Notes: generated from the letters alone by a model not told the origin. Positions 31,738-41,160 are shown, counted from the first letter of the stretch. The stretch is 64,000 nucleotides of DNA from Methylobacterium oryzae (GCF_021398735.1 NZ_CP090349.1:4173001-4237000), one strand, 5' to 3'. Numbers and translations are program-made.

Positions 31738-31836
31738 TCGACCCGCCGGGGCCTCGCGCGCGGCGCGGCTCCGGCGCATCGCACAAAGTTGGAATACCAA
31801 ACTAAAATCAATTACTTACGGTGTATGGGGTTCGCC

Positions 31837-31865
31837 TTGACACTCAAGATAGGCGAAACTATGGT
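31837..31865 (+). promoter_or_regulatory. Sigma70-type promoter of the atp F0 operon
   Basis: A perfect -35 element TTGACA (31837-31842) is followed after exactly 17 bases by TATGGT (31860-31865). It lies 64 bases before the atpI start, and the surrounding 31790-31860 stretch is AT-rich. Confidence 0.7.
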
Positions 31866-31928
31866 GCGCCCCGCTTGCTGGGGGTGTCCAGCCGGTTCCA
31901 CAGCCTCCCGCCCGACGAGTTTTGAGCC

Positions 31929-32303
31929 GTGAACGGCGACGATCCGAGGGACGGGAGAGGGACCGAGCAGACGCCGACGGACAGCGAACTCTCCGCGAGG
32001 CTCAGACGTCTCGAGACGCAGATCGAACGGAAGCGGCCGCAGGCTGCTCCCGGTCATTCCACGCGCCCTCGGAACGGCGGGCCATCCTCGCTGGGCCAGG
32101 CCATGACGCTCTCCACGGAGTTCGTCGCGGGCGTGATCGCGGGGGGCATACTCGGCTGGATCGTCGATCATGTCTTCGGGACGAAGCCCTGGGGCCTGAT
32201 CGTCCTCCTGATGCTGGGGTTCGTCGCGGGGGTCTACAACGTGATGCGGGCGTCGGGTTTCGCCGGCGCGCGTCCGGGACGGCGCGATCGGCAGGAGCCA
32301 TAA
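31929..32303 (+). CDS. atpI: ATP synthase protein I
   Basis: AtpI is a small assembly factor that helps build the F0 c-ring and is not part of the final enzyme. The 124-residue protein has a charged N-terminal coil (SELSARLRRLETQIERK) and two membrane segments (VAGVIAGGILGWIVDHVFG and GLIVLLMLGFVAGVYNVM). The start is a GTG at 31929. It heads the F0 operon, as usual in Alphaproteobacteria, 64 bases after the promoter. Confidence 0.88.
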   Translation: MNGDDPRDGRGTEQTPTDSELSARLRRLETQIERKRPQAAPGHSTRPRNGGPSSLGQAMTLSTEFVAGVIAGGILGWIVDHVFGTKPWGLIVLLMLGFVAGVYNVMRASGFAGARPGRRDRQEP

Positions 32304-32377
32304 GGCGCGCCGGTCAGTGGGGAATGTGGGGCGGCCGACACCCGTCGGCGCGCCGGACAAGAAGGGCGGAAGCGGGA

Positions 32378-33133
32378 ATGGCGGTCACGATCGACCCGAT
32401 CCATCAGTTCGAGCTGAAGCCGCTCGTGTCGCTGGGCCATATCGGCCACCAGCAGCTCGCGTTCACGCAGTCGGCCCTCTACATGTTCGCCGCCGTCGGC
32501 GTGATCGCGCTCATCACCATCGTGGCGACCGCGTCCCGCTCGGTCGTTCCGGGCCGCATGCAGTCGCTGGCCGAGATCTTCTACGAATTCATCGCCGACA
32601 CAGTGCACCAGGCGACGGGCGACGGCGGCAAGCGGTTCATGCCGCTCGTGTTCTCGCTGTTCATGTTCGTGCTCGTCCTGAACCTGTTCGGGATGATCCC
32701 CTACGCTTTCGCGGTGACCAGCCACCTGATCATCACCTTCGGCCTCGCCGCGCTGGTGATCTCCACCGTGGTGATCTTCGGCGTGATGAAGCACGGCACC
32801 CACTTCTTCGGCCTGTTCGTGCCGTCGGGCGTGCCGAAGCCGCTCCTCGCGATCCTGGTCCCGATCGAGGTGATCTCGTTCATCTCGCGCCCGATCAGCC
32901 TGTCGGTCCGTCTGTTCGCCAACATGCTGGCCGGCCACATCGCGATGAAGATCTTCGCGTTCTTCGTGGTCCAGCTCCTTCTCGCGGGCGCCTGGAGCGT
33001 GCTATCGCCGCTCCCGCTGTTCCTGACGATCGCGCTGACCGCTCTCGAGTTCCTCGTTGCGGCGCTTCAGGCCTACGTCTTCGCGACGCTGACGGCGATC
33101 TACCTCAACGACGCCCTTCACCCCGGCCACTGA
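32378..33133 (+). CDS. atpB: ATP synthase F0 subunit a
   Basis: Subunit a forms the two proton half-channels beside the c-ring. The 251-residue membrane protein contains the essential arginine (Arg178) in ISLSVRLFANMLAGH and the conserved NLFGMIPYAF. The start at 32378 (MAVTIDPIHQ) follows AGCGGGA. The open frame extends upstream through atpI in another frame, which was discarded. It is followed by atpE after 66 bases. Confidence 0.96.
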   Translation: MAVTIDPIHQFELKPLVSLGHIGHQQLAFTQSALYMFAAVGVIALITIVATASRSVVPGRMQSLAEIFYEFIADTVHQATGDGGKRFMPLVFSLFMFVLVLNLFGMIPYAFAVTSHLIITFGLAALVISTVVIFGVMKHGTHFFGLFVPSGVPKPLLAILVPIEVISFISRPISLSVRLFANMLAGHIAMKIFAFFVVQLLLAGAWSVLSPLPLFLTIALTALEFLVAALQAYVFATLTAIYLNDALHPGH

Positions 33134-33199
33134 TCGGCCGGCTCCACCCGCCGCAAACGTCACCGCACGTTTCGATCTGAAGAGACCTCAGGAGTTACC

Positions 33200-33427
33200 A
33201 TGGATCCCGTCGCTGCGAAGTACATCGGCGCCGGCCTCGCCTGCCTCGGCATGGCGGGTGCGGGCATCGGCCTCGGCAACCTGTTCGGTCAGTTCCTCGC
33301 CGGCGCCCTTCGCAACCCGTCCGCGGCCGACGGCCAGCGCGCCACCCTGCTCCTGGGCTTCGCCCTCACCGAGGCGCTCGGCATCTTCTCGCTGCTGATC
33401 GCGCTGCTGCTGCTCTTCGCCGTCTGA
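33200..33427 (+). CDS. atpE: ATP synthase F0 subunit c
   Basis: This is the 75-residue proteolipid of the rotating c-ring: two hydrophobic hairpin helices with [11 protein letters not shown] in the first, the polar loop RNPSA, and the proton-carrying Glu58 in [10 protein letters not shown]. It has a near-ideal ribosome-binding site, AGGAG at 33190-33194, five bases before the ATG. This is the best such site in the operon, fitting the need for about ten copies per enzyme. Two stable hairpins follow the stop codon. Confidence 0.97.
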   Translation: MDPVAAKYIGAGLACLGMAGAGIGLGNLFGQFLAGALRNPSAADGQRATLLLGFALTEALGIFSLLIALLLLFAV

Positions 33428-33435
33428 TCGGCGCC

Positions 33436-33511
33436 GGAGACCGCGGTCCCCGCGGTCTCCTCACGGGCCCCGGCCCGATGAACGGGTGGACGCTCCCGCG
33501 ACGGGGCGTCC
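33436..33511 (+). promoter_or_regulatory. Two tandem hairpins between atpE and atpF'
   Basis: The first hairpin (33436-33460) has a perfect 10-bp stem GGAGACCGCG with a 5-base loop, starting 9 bases after the atpE stop. The second (33488-33511) pairs GGACGC…CCCG with CGGG…GCGTCC around one bulge. Such stems could stabilise the atpE message or partly stop transcription so that c is made in excess. This role is inference. Confidence 0.6.
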
Positions 33512-33571
33512 GCCTTCGTCCGTCACCGCGCCGGCGGTGGCCTCAGCGAACGGTGTCAGTGTAGCGGTCTC

Positions 33572-34150
33572 ATGGCGCAGCCCAATCCCCTCACCACGCC
33601 GCCCCCGGGCGCCGACACGCAGGTCGTGCCGGGCCATGTCGAGCATACGGAAGCGCATTCCGGCGCCTTCCCGCCCTTCGAGACCTCGGGCTTCCTGGCG
33701 CAGCTGATCTGGCTCGCCCTGGCCTTCGGCCTCCTCTACTACCTGATGGACAAGATCGCGCTGCCGCGGATCCAGTCGATCCTGCACGCCCGCGCCGAGC
33801 GCCTGCGTGCCGACCTGGACCAGGCGCAGGCGATGAAGGCCGAGGCGGATGCCGCCGGCGTGGCCTTCGAGACCGCCCTCCGGGACGCCCAGGGCAAGGC
33901 GCGCGACATCGCGCAGACCACCCGGAACGAACTGGCCGCGGAAGCCGAGACCAAGCGCAAGGCGCTGGAGGACGAGCTGAACGCCAAGCTCTCTGCCTCC
34001 GAGGCGACGATCCGCACGCGGACCGAGGCCGCCATGGGCAACGTCCGCTCGATCGCGGGTGAGGCCGCGTCGGCCATCGTCGAGCGTCTGACCGGGCAGG
34101 CCCCGGACCGGACGAGCCTCGACCGCGCCCTCGACGCCACCGCACACTGA
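33572..34150 (+). CDS. atpG: ATP synthase F0 subunit b' (second b-type stalk subunit)
   Basis: This is a 192-residue peripheral-stalk subunit. After a ~40-residue Pro/His-rich N terminus comes one membrane helix (FLAQLIWLALAFGLLYYLM), then a long coiled coil (LRADLDQAQAMKAEADAAG onward). It dimerises with the following b subunit, the paired b/b' arrangement of Alphaproteobacteria and photosynthetic organisms. The gene may be called atpG or atpF2. It is separated from atpE by the double hairpin and from atpF by 12 bases. Confidence 0.94.
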   Translation: MAQPNPLTTPPPGADTQVVPGHVEHTEAHSGAFPPFETSGFLAQLIWLALAFGLLYYLMDKIALPRIQSILHARAERLRADLDQAQAMKAEADAAGVAFETALRDAQGKARDIAQTTRNELAAEAETKRKALEDELNAKLSASEATIRTRTEAAMGNVRSIAGEAASAIVERLTGQAPDRTSLDRALDATAH

Positions 34151-34162
34151 CGGGATCCCACG

Positions 34163-34651
34163 ATGCTGCTCGAAGCCGAATTCTGGGTCGCCGTCGCGTT
34201 CGTCATCTTCATGGGCATCGCCTGGAAGGCCGGCGCCTTCTCGACGATGCTCAAGGGCCTGGACGGGCGCGCCAACCGCGTCCGCCACGAGCTCGACGAG
34301 GCCAAGCGCCTGCGCGAGGAGGCCGCCGCCGTGCTGGCCGACTACAAGCGCCGCCGCGCCGAGGCCGAGAAGGAGGCCGAGTCGATCGTCGCCGGTGCCC
34401 GCGAGGAGGCCCAGCGCGCCGCCGAGGAAGGCCACCGCAAGCTGGACGATTTCCTGGCCCGCCGCACCAAGGCCGCCGAGACGAAGATCGCCCAGGCGGA
34501 AGCCCAGGCCGAGGCTCAGGTCCGCGCCGCCGCCGCGGAGGCCGCCGTGAAGGTCTCGGAGACGATCCTGCGCGAGCGGATGCAGGGCGACGCCGCCCAG
34601 AACCTGATCCGCGCGAGCCTCGGCGAGGTGCGGACCCGCATGCGTTCCTGA
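34163..34651 (+). CDS. atpF: ATP synthase F0 subunit b
   Basis: This is a 162-residue stalk subunit with an N-terminal membrane helix ([19 protein letters not shown]) and a charged coiled coil to the end. It is the last gene of the F0 operon, ended by a textbook terminator 28 bases later. The F1 genes are elsewhere, as is normal in this class. Confidence 0.95.
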   Translation: MLLEAEFWVAVAFVIFMGIAWKAGAFSTMLKGLDGRANRVRHELDEAKRLREEAAAVLADYKRRRAEAEKEAESIVAGAREEAQRAAEEGHRKLDDFLARRTKAAETKIAQAEAQAEAQVRAAAAEAAVKVSETILRERMQGDAAQNLIRASLGEVRTRMRS

Positions 34652-34678
34652 TCCGGACGCAGCAGCGCGACGTTCACG

Positions 34679-34703
34679 AAAGCCGCCTCCGGGCGGCTTT
34701 TTT
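34679..34703 (+). terminator. Rho-independent terminator of the atp F0 operon
   Basis: A 9-base stem AAAGCCGCC / GGCGGCTTT with loop TCCG is followed by further T residues (six in a row in total), 28 bases past the atpF stop codon. It is the clearest terminator in the window. Confidence 0.92.
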
Positions 34704-34865
34704 CATGGTCGACGGCCCCCGTCGGCCGACGCGATCCCGCCCGGCGCGGGATCGGGGGACGGGCCGCGCAGGACGCGCTTCCGACGCCGGGCGGAATCGG
34801 CGCGCGCCGCGGCGAACATCGAGGCCGTGACCGGCGTTCCCGACCCGTGAGGATGCGGAGACGTC

Positions 34866-36146
34866 ATGGCGGAGAGACCACGGATCGTGATCGTCGGCGG
34901 CGGCGTCGCCGGGATCGAGGTGGCGACCAGCCTCGGACGCGGCGGCCGGGCCGACGTCACCCTCGCCGATCGCAGCCTCTCGCACGTCTGGAAGCCGATG
35001 CTGCACACCTTCGCGGCGGGTACGGCCCGGGCCGACCGGCAGAAGGTGGATCTCTTCGCCCAGGCGCGCCGCAACGGCTTCCGGTTCCAGCCCGGCGCCC
35101 TCGTGGGCATCGACCGGGCGGCCAGGCGCGTCCGGCTCGCGGTCGAGGCCGCGGAGGGGGTTCCGGAAGTGGAGCGCGCCTACGACCTGCTGGTGCTCGC
35201 CATCGGCAGCCGCGCCAACGATTTCGGCACGCCGGGCGTGGCCGAGCATTGCCTGACCATCGACGACCTGACCGAGGCCGAGCACTTCCACGAACAGCTG
35301 CGGTGCCATCTCCTGGCCCGGCTCGACGGCGGCGGCCTGCTGGAGATCGCCATCGTGGGCGGCGGTGCGACCGGCGTCGAGCTGGCCGCCGAGCTCAAGC
35401 ACGCCATCAACCTCTTCGCGGCCTACGGCTCGCCCGACCTGCCGGGGCGCCTGCGCCTGACGCTGATCGAGAGCGGGCCGCGCCTGTTGCCGGCCTTCCC
35501 CGAGAAGGTGTCGCGCGCCGCCGCCCGCACCCTGTCGGATCTCGACGTCGAGGTCCGGACCGGCGCGACGGTGACGGCCGCGGACGCGGACGGGTTCATC
35601 CTGAAGGACGGCCGCCGCATCCCGGCCGGGCTGAAGGTTTGGGCCGCCGGCGTCAAGGCGCCGGACGTGCTCGCCGGCCTCGACGGCCTGGAGCGCGCGC
35701 GGGCCGGGCAACTCGTCGTCTGCCCGGACCTGCGCACGACCCGGGATCCGGCCATCATCGCCCTCGGCGACTGCGCCAGCCTCACCGACTGCCGGACCGG
35801 CCACCCCGTTCCGGCAACCGCGCAGGCCGCACGCCAGCAGGCGCAGCATCTCGCGCGCCATCTCGGCCGCGCGCTGGCCCGCGGGGATTCGCCCGACGCG
35901 GACCTGCCTCCGTTCCACTATGCCGAGAAGGGCGCGATCGTCTCGCTCGCGGATTTCAACGGCTGGGGCACGCTCGGCCGCTACACGTTCGGCGGCGGGC
36001 GCCTGAACGGGCTCTCGGCGCGGCTGACGCACGACCTCCTCTACCGGCAGCACCAGATCGGGCTCTACGGGCCGCTGCGCGGGACGATGACCTGGGTCCT
36101 CGACGATCTCGACCACCTGATCAGCCCGCCGGTGCGGCTCGACTGA
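34866..36146 (+). CDS. ndh: Type II NADH dehydrogenase (NDH-2), pyridine nucleotide-disulfide oxidoreductase family
   Basis: This is a 426-residue FAD enzyme passing electrons from NADH to quinone without pumping protons. The FAD-binding fold has IVIVGGGVAGIEVATSLG (residues ~7-24), and the NADH fold has IAIVGGGATGVELAAELKH. The second FAD contact is IIALGDCASLTD, and AQAARQQAQHLA is the quinone-side NDH-2 motif. The C terminus is amphipathic, consistent with membrane attachment. The stop lies 79 bases from the convergent FNT gene. Confidence 0.9.
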   Translation: MAERPRIVIVGGGVAGIEVATSLGRGGRADVTLADRSLSHVWKPMLHTFAAGTARADRQKVDLFAQARRNGFRFQPGALVGIDRAARRVRLAVEAAEGVPEVERAYDLLVLAIGSRANDFGTPGVAEHCLTIDDLTEAEHFHEQLRCHLLARLDGGGLLEIAIVGGGATGVELAAELKHAINLFAAYGSPDLPGRLRLTLIESGPRLLPAFPEKVSRAAARTLSDLDVEVRTGATVTAADADGFILKDGRRIPAGLKVWAAGVKAPDVLAGLDGLERARAGQLVVCPDLRTTRDPAIIALGDCASLTDCRTGHPVPATAQAARQQAQHLARHLGRALARGDSPDADLPPFHYAEKGAIVSLADFNGWGTLGRYTFGGGRLNGLSARLTHDLLYRQHQIGLYGPLRGTMTWVLDDLDHLISPPVRLD

Positions 36147-36225
36147 GGCGGTCGGCGCGGATCCGTCGTCGCGGGCGACGCGCGGTGCCGCCCGGCTGCC
36201 CGGTCCTCGGCCCAAGTTCTCGGTC

Positions 36226-37095
36226 TCAGTCCGGACGTTCGCCCTCGACCGCCTTGGTCTCCTCGACCTCGGGGGCGACCTGCCCGTAGTTCAGCACCGC
36301 CACCAGCGCCACGCCGCCGAACGTGTTGCCGAGCAGCGTCGGAAGGAAGAACTTCACCGCGTAATCGTGCAGCGAGGCGGCGCCCGTGACCACGAGGTAG
36401 AAGGCCTCGACGGAGCCGGCCACGATGTGGGCGAGGCTGCAGAGCGCCACCAGCCACGTCATCAGGAGGATCACGAACGGCGCCGCGCTGGCGGTGGCCG
36501 GCAGGAACCAGACCATCAGGGCGATCATCCATCCGGCGAAGACGGCCTTGATGAAGGTCGCCCAGAAGCCGTGCGCGATGGCGTCGTGGCTGATCTCCGC
36601 GAAGGCCCGGAGGACCGGAGGCTCGAAGGCGCCGGAATAGGCCAGCAGCGTCGCGATCGCGAGCGTTCCCAGGATGTTGCCCGACAGCACGATCATCCAG
36701 AGCCTGACGACGCGGAGCGCCGTCTTCACGGAGCGGTCGTGCAGGAGCGGCAGGATCGGCGTGATGGTGTTCTCGGTGAAGAGCTGCTGGCGCCCGAGGA
36801 CGACGACCAGGAACCCGACCGCGTAGCCCATCGAGCTGACGATCTTGGCCCAGTCGGTCTCCGGGAGATGGCTTCGCAGCACGCCCGGCACGATCAGCGA
36901 CAGGGCGATGCTGAGCCCGGCCGCGAAGGCGGAGAGGAACAGCGCGAGGCCGTGGCGGCGCAGCTCCTCGTCGCCCTCGAGCCGGATGACCTCGTGCAGG
37001 ACGTAGGCGTCGGGCCGGCCGATCTCGGAGACTTCCTTCAGCAGTTCGTCCCGGCGCGTCTCGGGGTCGGCCCGCTTGTCCTTGTCCCGCACCAT
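36226..37095 (-). CDS. Formate/nitrite transporter (FNT) family protein, YfdC-like
   Basis: This is a 289-residue membrane protein with a ~50-residue charged cytoplasmic N terminus (PDAYVLHEVIRLEGDEELRR), then six hydrophobic segments. GRQQLFTENTITPILPLL and the later PTLLGNTFGGVALVAVLNYG are FNT half-motifs. FNT pentamers conduct small anions such as formate or nitrite. The long N terminus resembles E. coli YfdC, whose substrate is unknown. It is transcribed 43 bases downstream of the CinA-type gene and may share its message. Confidence 0.88.
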   Translation of the reverse strand: MVRDKDKRADPETRRDELLKEVSEIGRPDAYVLHEVIRLEGDEELRRHGLALFLSAFAAGLSIALSLIVPGVLRSHLPETDWAKIVSSMGYAVGFLVVVLGRQQLFTENTITPILPLLHDRSVKTALRVVRLWMIVLSGNILGTLAIATLLAYSGAFEPPVLRAFAEISHDAIAHGFWATFIKAVFAGWMIALMVWFLPATASAAPFVILLMTWLVALCSLAHIVAGSVEAFYLVVTGAASLHDYAVKFFLPTLLGNTFGGVALVAVLNYGQVAPEVEETKAVEGERPD

Positions 37096-37138
37096 CCGAC
37101 AGCTCCGCTACGCAACACGATCGATCGGACGGGACAGG

Positions 37139-37879
37139 TCAGGCCGAGAGCCGCGCCAGCAGGGCCTCGACGGCGCCGCGCGCCTCGGCGAGGGCCTCCG
37201 GGTCCCGGCTGCGCACGACGATCCGGTTGCGGAAGCCCTCCGGCGTGATCGCCGGGTACGAGCCGATGGAGACGGCTTGCCGCGCCCTCGCGATCTCGCC
37301 GAGGCCGCCCGCGTAGCTGCCCTCCGGGAGGCCGGCCGCCTCGATCGTCTCGGACAGCATCGCGGCGCCGCCCGTCAGCGTCGGGGCGATCGAGTCCAGC
37401 ATGGCCTGCATGATGCTGGGCACGCCGGCCATCACGTGGACGTTGCCGATGCGGAAGCCCGGCGCCTTCGAGACGGGATTGGCGATCAGGTCGGCCCCGA
37501 ACGGGATCCGCGCCATGCGCAGGCGGGCCTCGTTGAGATCCTCGGGTTTGTGCCGCTCCAGCAGCATCGCCCGGGCGCGCTCGTCGACGTCGATGCCGAC
37601 CCCGAAGGCCTCGGCCACGCAGTCGGCGGTGATGTCGTCGTGGGTCGGGCCGATCCCGCCGGTGGTGAACAGGTAGGTGTAGCGGGCGCGCAGGGCGTTG
37701 ACCGCCTCGACGATCATGGCCGCCTCGTCGGGCACGATCCGCACCTCGCGCAGGTCGATCCCGGCGGCGGTGAGGAAGTCGGCGATGGTGCCGATATTCT
37801 TGTCCTTGGTGCGACCCGAGAGGATCTCGTCGCCGATGACGAGGATCGCGGCGGTGACGGATTCGGAAGGCTGGCTCAT
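37139..37879 (-). CDS. CinA-type molybdopterin-binding domain protein
   Basis: The 246-residue protein corresponds to the N-terminal MoCF/CinA domain. It shows AAILVIGDEILSGRTKDKN, then YLFTTGGIGPTHDDITADCVA, and MAGVPSIMQAML. The C-terminal nicotinamide-nucleotide deamidase domain of full CinA is absent, as in many Alphaproteobacteria. In relatives this domain has ADP-ribose pyrophosphatase activity, but the role here is open. It is divergent from sfsA. Confidence 0.9.
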   Translation of the reverse strand: MSQPSESVTAAILVIGDEILSGRTKDKNIGTIADFLTAAGIDLREVRIVPDEAAMIVEAVNALRARYTYLFTTGGIGPTHDDITADCVAEAFGVGIDVDERARAMLLERHKPEDLNEARLRMARIPFGADLIANPVSKAPGFRIGNVHVMAGVPSIMQAMLDSIAPTLTGGAAMLSETIEAAGLPEGSYAGGLGEIARARQAVSIGSYPAITPEGFRNRIVVRSRDPEALAEARGAVEALLARLSA

Positions 37880-37956
37880 GGAACTCTGGCGTCGGGCGGG
37901 TCCTGCAGGCAGATAGCGCGACCGCGGCCCGCGACTACGTGAACCCCGGAGACCCC

Positions 37957-38670
37957 ATGCAGTTCGCCGCGCCGCTGGTGCCGGGACGGCTCGTGCAGCG
38001 CTACAAGCGCTTCCTCGCCGATATCGACACCGATGACGGCCGCGTCACCGTTCACTGCCCCAATCCCGGAGCCATGCTCGGGCTCAACACGCCGGGTGCG
38101 CGCGTGCTGCTGTCGCGCTCGAGCAACCCCGCGCGCAAGCTGCCGCTCACCTGGGAGCTGGTGGAGGCCGACCTCCCCGGCGGGGCGCAGTGGGTCGGCA
38201 TCAACACGATGCGGCCGAACGCGCTCGTGGCCGAGGCCTTCCGGGCCGGCGCGATCGCGGCGCTCGACGGCCACAACGCGCTGAGGCCCGAGGTGCGCTA
38301 CGCGGCGGCCAGCCGGGTCGACTTCCTCGCGAGCGGCGCGGCTACGGGGCCATGCCACGTCGAGGTCAAGAACTGCCACCTGATGCGGCGGGCGGGCCTG
38401 GCCGAGTTCCCGGACTGCAAGGCGGCCCGCAGCGCCCGGCACATGCGCGACCTGGCGCAGGTCGTGGCCGAGGGCGGTCGCGCGCTGGTGGTCATCGTCG
38501 TGCAGATGCGGGCCGAGGCCTTCGACGTCGCCCGGGACATCGATCCCGCCTTCGACCGGGCGTTCCGCGAGGCGCGCGCGGCGGGCGTGGCGGTCCGCGC
38601 CTATCGCTGCGCCGTCGCGCCGGAGGGCGTCGCCATCGCCGAGGAGATCCCGGTGATCACGCCGGCCTGA
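37957..38670 (+). CDS. sfsA: DNA/RNA nuclease SfsA homologue
   Basis: The 237-residue SfsA-family protein has PGRLVQRYKRFLADI, HCPNPGAMLGL, NTMRPNALVAEA, and the nuclease-like core HVEVKNCHLM…AEFPDCKAARSARHMRDLAQ. SfsA was named for maltose-gene stimulation; the fold is an OB domain plus a PD-(D/E)XK-like nuclease. The start at 37957 (MQFAAPL) was preferred over the GTG at 37939 because GGAGA lies directly upstream. The last 14 bases overlap the convergent FkbM gene. Confidence 0.93.
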   Translation: MQFAAPLVPGRLVQRYKRFLADIDTDDGRVTVHCPNPGAMLGLNTPGARVLLSRSSNPARKLPLTWELVEADLPGGAQWVGINTMRPNALVAEAFRAGAIAALDGHNALRPEVRYAAASRVDFLASGAATGPCHVEVKNCHLMRRAGLAEFPDCKAARSARHMRDLAQVVAEGGRALVVIVVQMRAEAFDVARDIDPAFDRAFREARAAGVAVRAYRCAVAPEGVAIAEEIPVITPA

Positions 38671-39499
38671 CGGCGCCGCGCTCGAACATCAGGTTGAGAC
38701 GCGAGCGCGCGATCTCGCGGTAGCCGTAGCGCCCCAGATGCCGCAGCAGGTCGAGCTGCCACTGGCCGGTGCCGTTCTCGACCAGCAGGATCCGCGGCAG
38801 GAGCGCGTCCGGCGCCTCGCGGAGGAACGGCTCGAGGATCAGGTCCTCGGCGCCCTCGACGTCGAGCTTGATGGCGTCGACGCGGTCGAGGCCCTCGCTG
38901 CGCAGCAGGTCGAGGAGCGTCACCGCCGGCACGGTGATCCGCGCGCCCTCGTTGGTGCCGACGATGCGCAGGCTCGACTCGCCGCGGTTGCGCGGATCGA
39001 TGAACAGGGTCAGCTCGCCGGCCTTGTCGGCCACCGCGCAGGCGACCGCCTTGACGGTGTGGAACGGGTTCTGGGCGATGTTGTAGGTCAGGCGGTCGAA
39101 CACGTCCGGCTGCGGCTCGACGGCGACGATCCGCGCCCCCGGCCCCGAGAACGCGGCCACGCAGAGGGCGTAGGCGCCGACATTGGCGCCGATGTCGAGG
39201 AACACGCAGTCCCGCGGCAGGCGCTCCTGCAGCAGCGCCCGCTCCTCCGGGTCGAAGAACTGCGGGGTGAAGAGCACCTTCTTCTCGCAGTTGTTGTTGT
39301 ACGGGTGCAGCCGCATCCGCGCGCCGTAGCGGGTCACGTCGAGGGGCTTGCCCCCGAGGCGCGCGATCGCGATCCGGCGCAGGAACAGCGCGAGGCGCCG
39401 CCCGTACCAGGACTCGGCCGGGATCCGGTTCGTGCGGCGGGTGATCGCCGCCACGAGGCCGGACGGTTCGTAGGTGCCGTAGGGCTGCGTGTCCGTCAT
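38657..39499 (-). CDS. FkbM-family SAM-dependent methyltransferase
   Basis: This is a 280-residue Rossmann methyltransferase. The SAM site is VFLDIGANVGAYALCVAAF (residues ~98-116), followed by IVAVEPQPDVFDRL and, typical of FkbM proteins, DAIKLDVEGAEDLILEPF. Members methylate sugars or polyketides. No glycan cluster is adjacent, so the substrate is unknown. The NNNCEKKVLFTPQFFDPEE segment before the core is conserved in alphaproteobacterial homologues. The 3' end overlaps sfsA by 14 bases. Confidence 0.88.
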   Translation of the reverse strand: MTDTQPYGTYEPSGLVAAITRRTNRIPAESWYGRRLALFLRRIAIARLGGKPLDVTRYGARMRLHPYNNNCEKKVLFTPQFFDPEERALLQERLPRDCVFLDIGANVGAYALCVAAFSGPGARIVAVEPQPDVFDRLTYNIAQNPFHTVKAVACAVADKAGELTLFIDPRNRGESSLRIVGTNEGARITVPAVTLLDLLRSEGLDRVDAIKLDVEGAEDLILEPFLREAPDALLPRILLVENGTGQWQLDLLRHLGRYGYREIARSRLNLMFERGAVRPA

Positions 39500-39615
39500 G
39501 ACCGGGGCGGTTTGCCAGCCGGCGCTCCGACCCGCAAGCGGATCGATCCGCGTTGCTCCCGCGCGTCCGGGTGGTCTAAGCCGTGGCCGAGCTTGATGAA
39601 CACAGGTTGCGTGGC

Positions 39616-40380
39616 ATGGAGACCTTCAATTCCGACGGCGTGCGGATCGCCTATATCGACGTCCCGCCGGCGGACGGTCCGGGCAAGCCGATCCTGCTGA
39701 TCCACGGATTCGCGTCGAACCACGCGGTCAACTGGGTCAACACCCAGTGGGTGAAGGCCCTGACCCAGGCCGGCTACCGCGCGATCGCGCTGGACAACCG
39801 CGGCCACGGCGAGAGCGAGAAGCTCTACGACCCGGCCGCCTACAGCTCCGAGGCGATGGCCGGCGACGCGATCCGGCTCCTCGACCATCTCGGCATCGCG
39901 CGCGCCCATGTCATGGGCTACTCGATGGGCGGCCGGATCACCGCGCATCTCGCGCTCGACCACGCGGACCGGGTGCGCTCGGCCCTGATCGGCGGCCTCG
40001 GGATGCACCTGATCGAGGGCAAGGGCCTGCCCTCCGGCATCGCCGAGGCCCTGGAGGCGCCCGCCGGGACGCCCGCGCCCAACCCCACGGCGGCGGCCTT
40101 CCGGATGTTCGCCGAGCAGACCCGGAGCGACCTGCGGGCGCTCGCCGCCTGCATGCGCGGCTCGCGCCAGACGCTCAGCCGGGGCGAGCTCGCGCAGATC
40201 GAGGTGCCGGTCCTGGTCTCGGTCGGGACCCTCGACACGGTCGCGGGCTCGGGGCCGGCCCTCGCCGCCCTGATCCCGGACGCCCGGGCCCTCGAGATCG
40301 AGGGCAAGGACCACTCCACGGCGGTCGGCGCCAAGCCGCACCGGGACGGGGTGCTGGCCTTCCTGGCCGCGCAGCCCTGA
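39616..40380 (+). CDS. Alpha/beta hydrolase
   Basis: The 254-residue protein has the oxyanion motif LLIHGFASNHAVNW, IALDNRGHGES, the nucleophile elbow GYSMGG (Ser) and a C-terminal KDHSTAVG histidine. The acid is probably in SVGTLDTV. Members include esterases and epoxide or carbon-carbon hydrolases; the substrate cannot be deduced. The ATG at 39616 (METFNSDG) was chosen; a GTG at 39583 would add 11 residues. It ends 4 bases from the convergent ABC permease gene. Confidence 0.88.
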   Translation: METFNSDGVRIAYIDVPPADGPGKPILLIHGFASNHAVNWVNTQWVKALTQAGYRAIALDNRGHGESEKLYDPAAYSSEAMAGDAIRLLDHLGIARAHVMGYSMGGRITAHLALDHADRVRSALIGGLGMHLIEGKGLPSGIAEALEAPAGTPAPNPTAAAFRMFAEQTRSDLRALAACMRGSRQTLSRGELAQIEVPVLVSVGTLDTVAGSGPALAALIPDARALEIEGKDHSTAVGAKPHRDGVLAFLAAQP

Positions 40381-40384
40381 GGCC

Positions 40385-41160
40385 TCAGCTCTTCAGCCGG
40401 TAGCCCGTGCGGAAGATGTAGGTCACGAGGCCGAGGCAGATCACCAGGAACAGCGCGGTCATGCCGAGGCTGACCGCGATGTTCACGTCCGCCTTGCCGA
40501 AGAACGCCCAGCGGAACCCGCTGATCAGGTACACGACCGGGTTCAGCAGGCTCACCGCGTGCCAGAACGGCGGCAGCATGCTGATCGCGTAGAAGCTGCC
40601 GCCCAGGAAGGTGAGCGGGGTCACGACGAGGAGCGGGACCAGCTGCAGCTTCTCGAACCCGTCCGCCCACAGGCCGATGACGAAGCCGAACAGGCTGAAC
40701 GTCACCGCGGTGAGCAGCAGGAAGCCGATCATCCAGAGCGGGTGGTCGATCCGCAGCGGCACGAACAGGGCCGAGGTCGCCAGGATGATCAGCCCGATCA
40801 GGATCGACTTCGAGGCCGCGGCGCCGACGAAGCCCAGCACCACCTCCAGCGGCGAGATCGGCGCCGACAGGATCTCGTAGATCGTGCCGGCGAAGCGCGG
40901 GAAGTAGATGCCGAACGAGGCGTTGGAGATGCTCTGCGTCAGCAGCGAGAGCATGATCAGGCCGGGCACGATGAACAGCCCGTAGGGCACGTCGTCGACC
41001 GCCGAGACCCGGGAGCCGATCGCCGCGCCGAACACCACGAAGTACAGGGTCGTCGAGATGACCGGGGCCAGGATGCTCTGCCCGGCGGTGCGCCAGAAGC
41101 GTCCCATCTCGAACAGGTAGATGGCCCGGATCGCCGGCCAGTTCATGCTGAACGCCGCGC

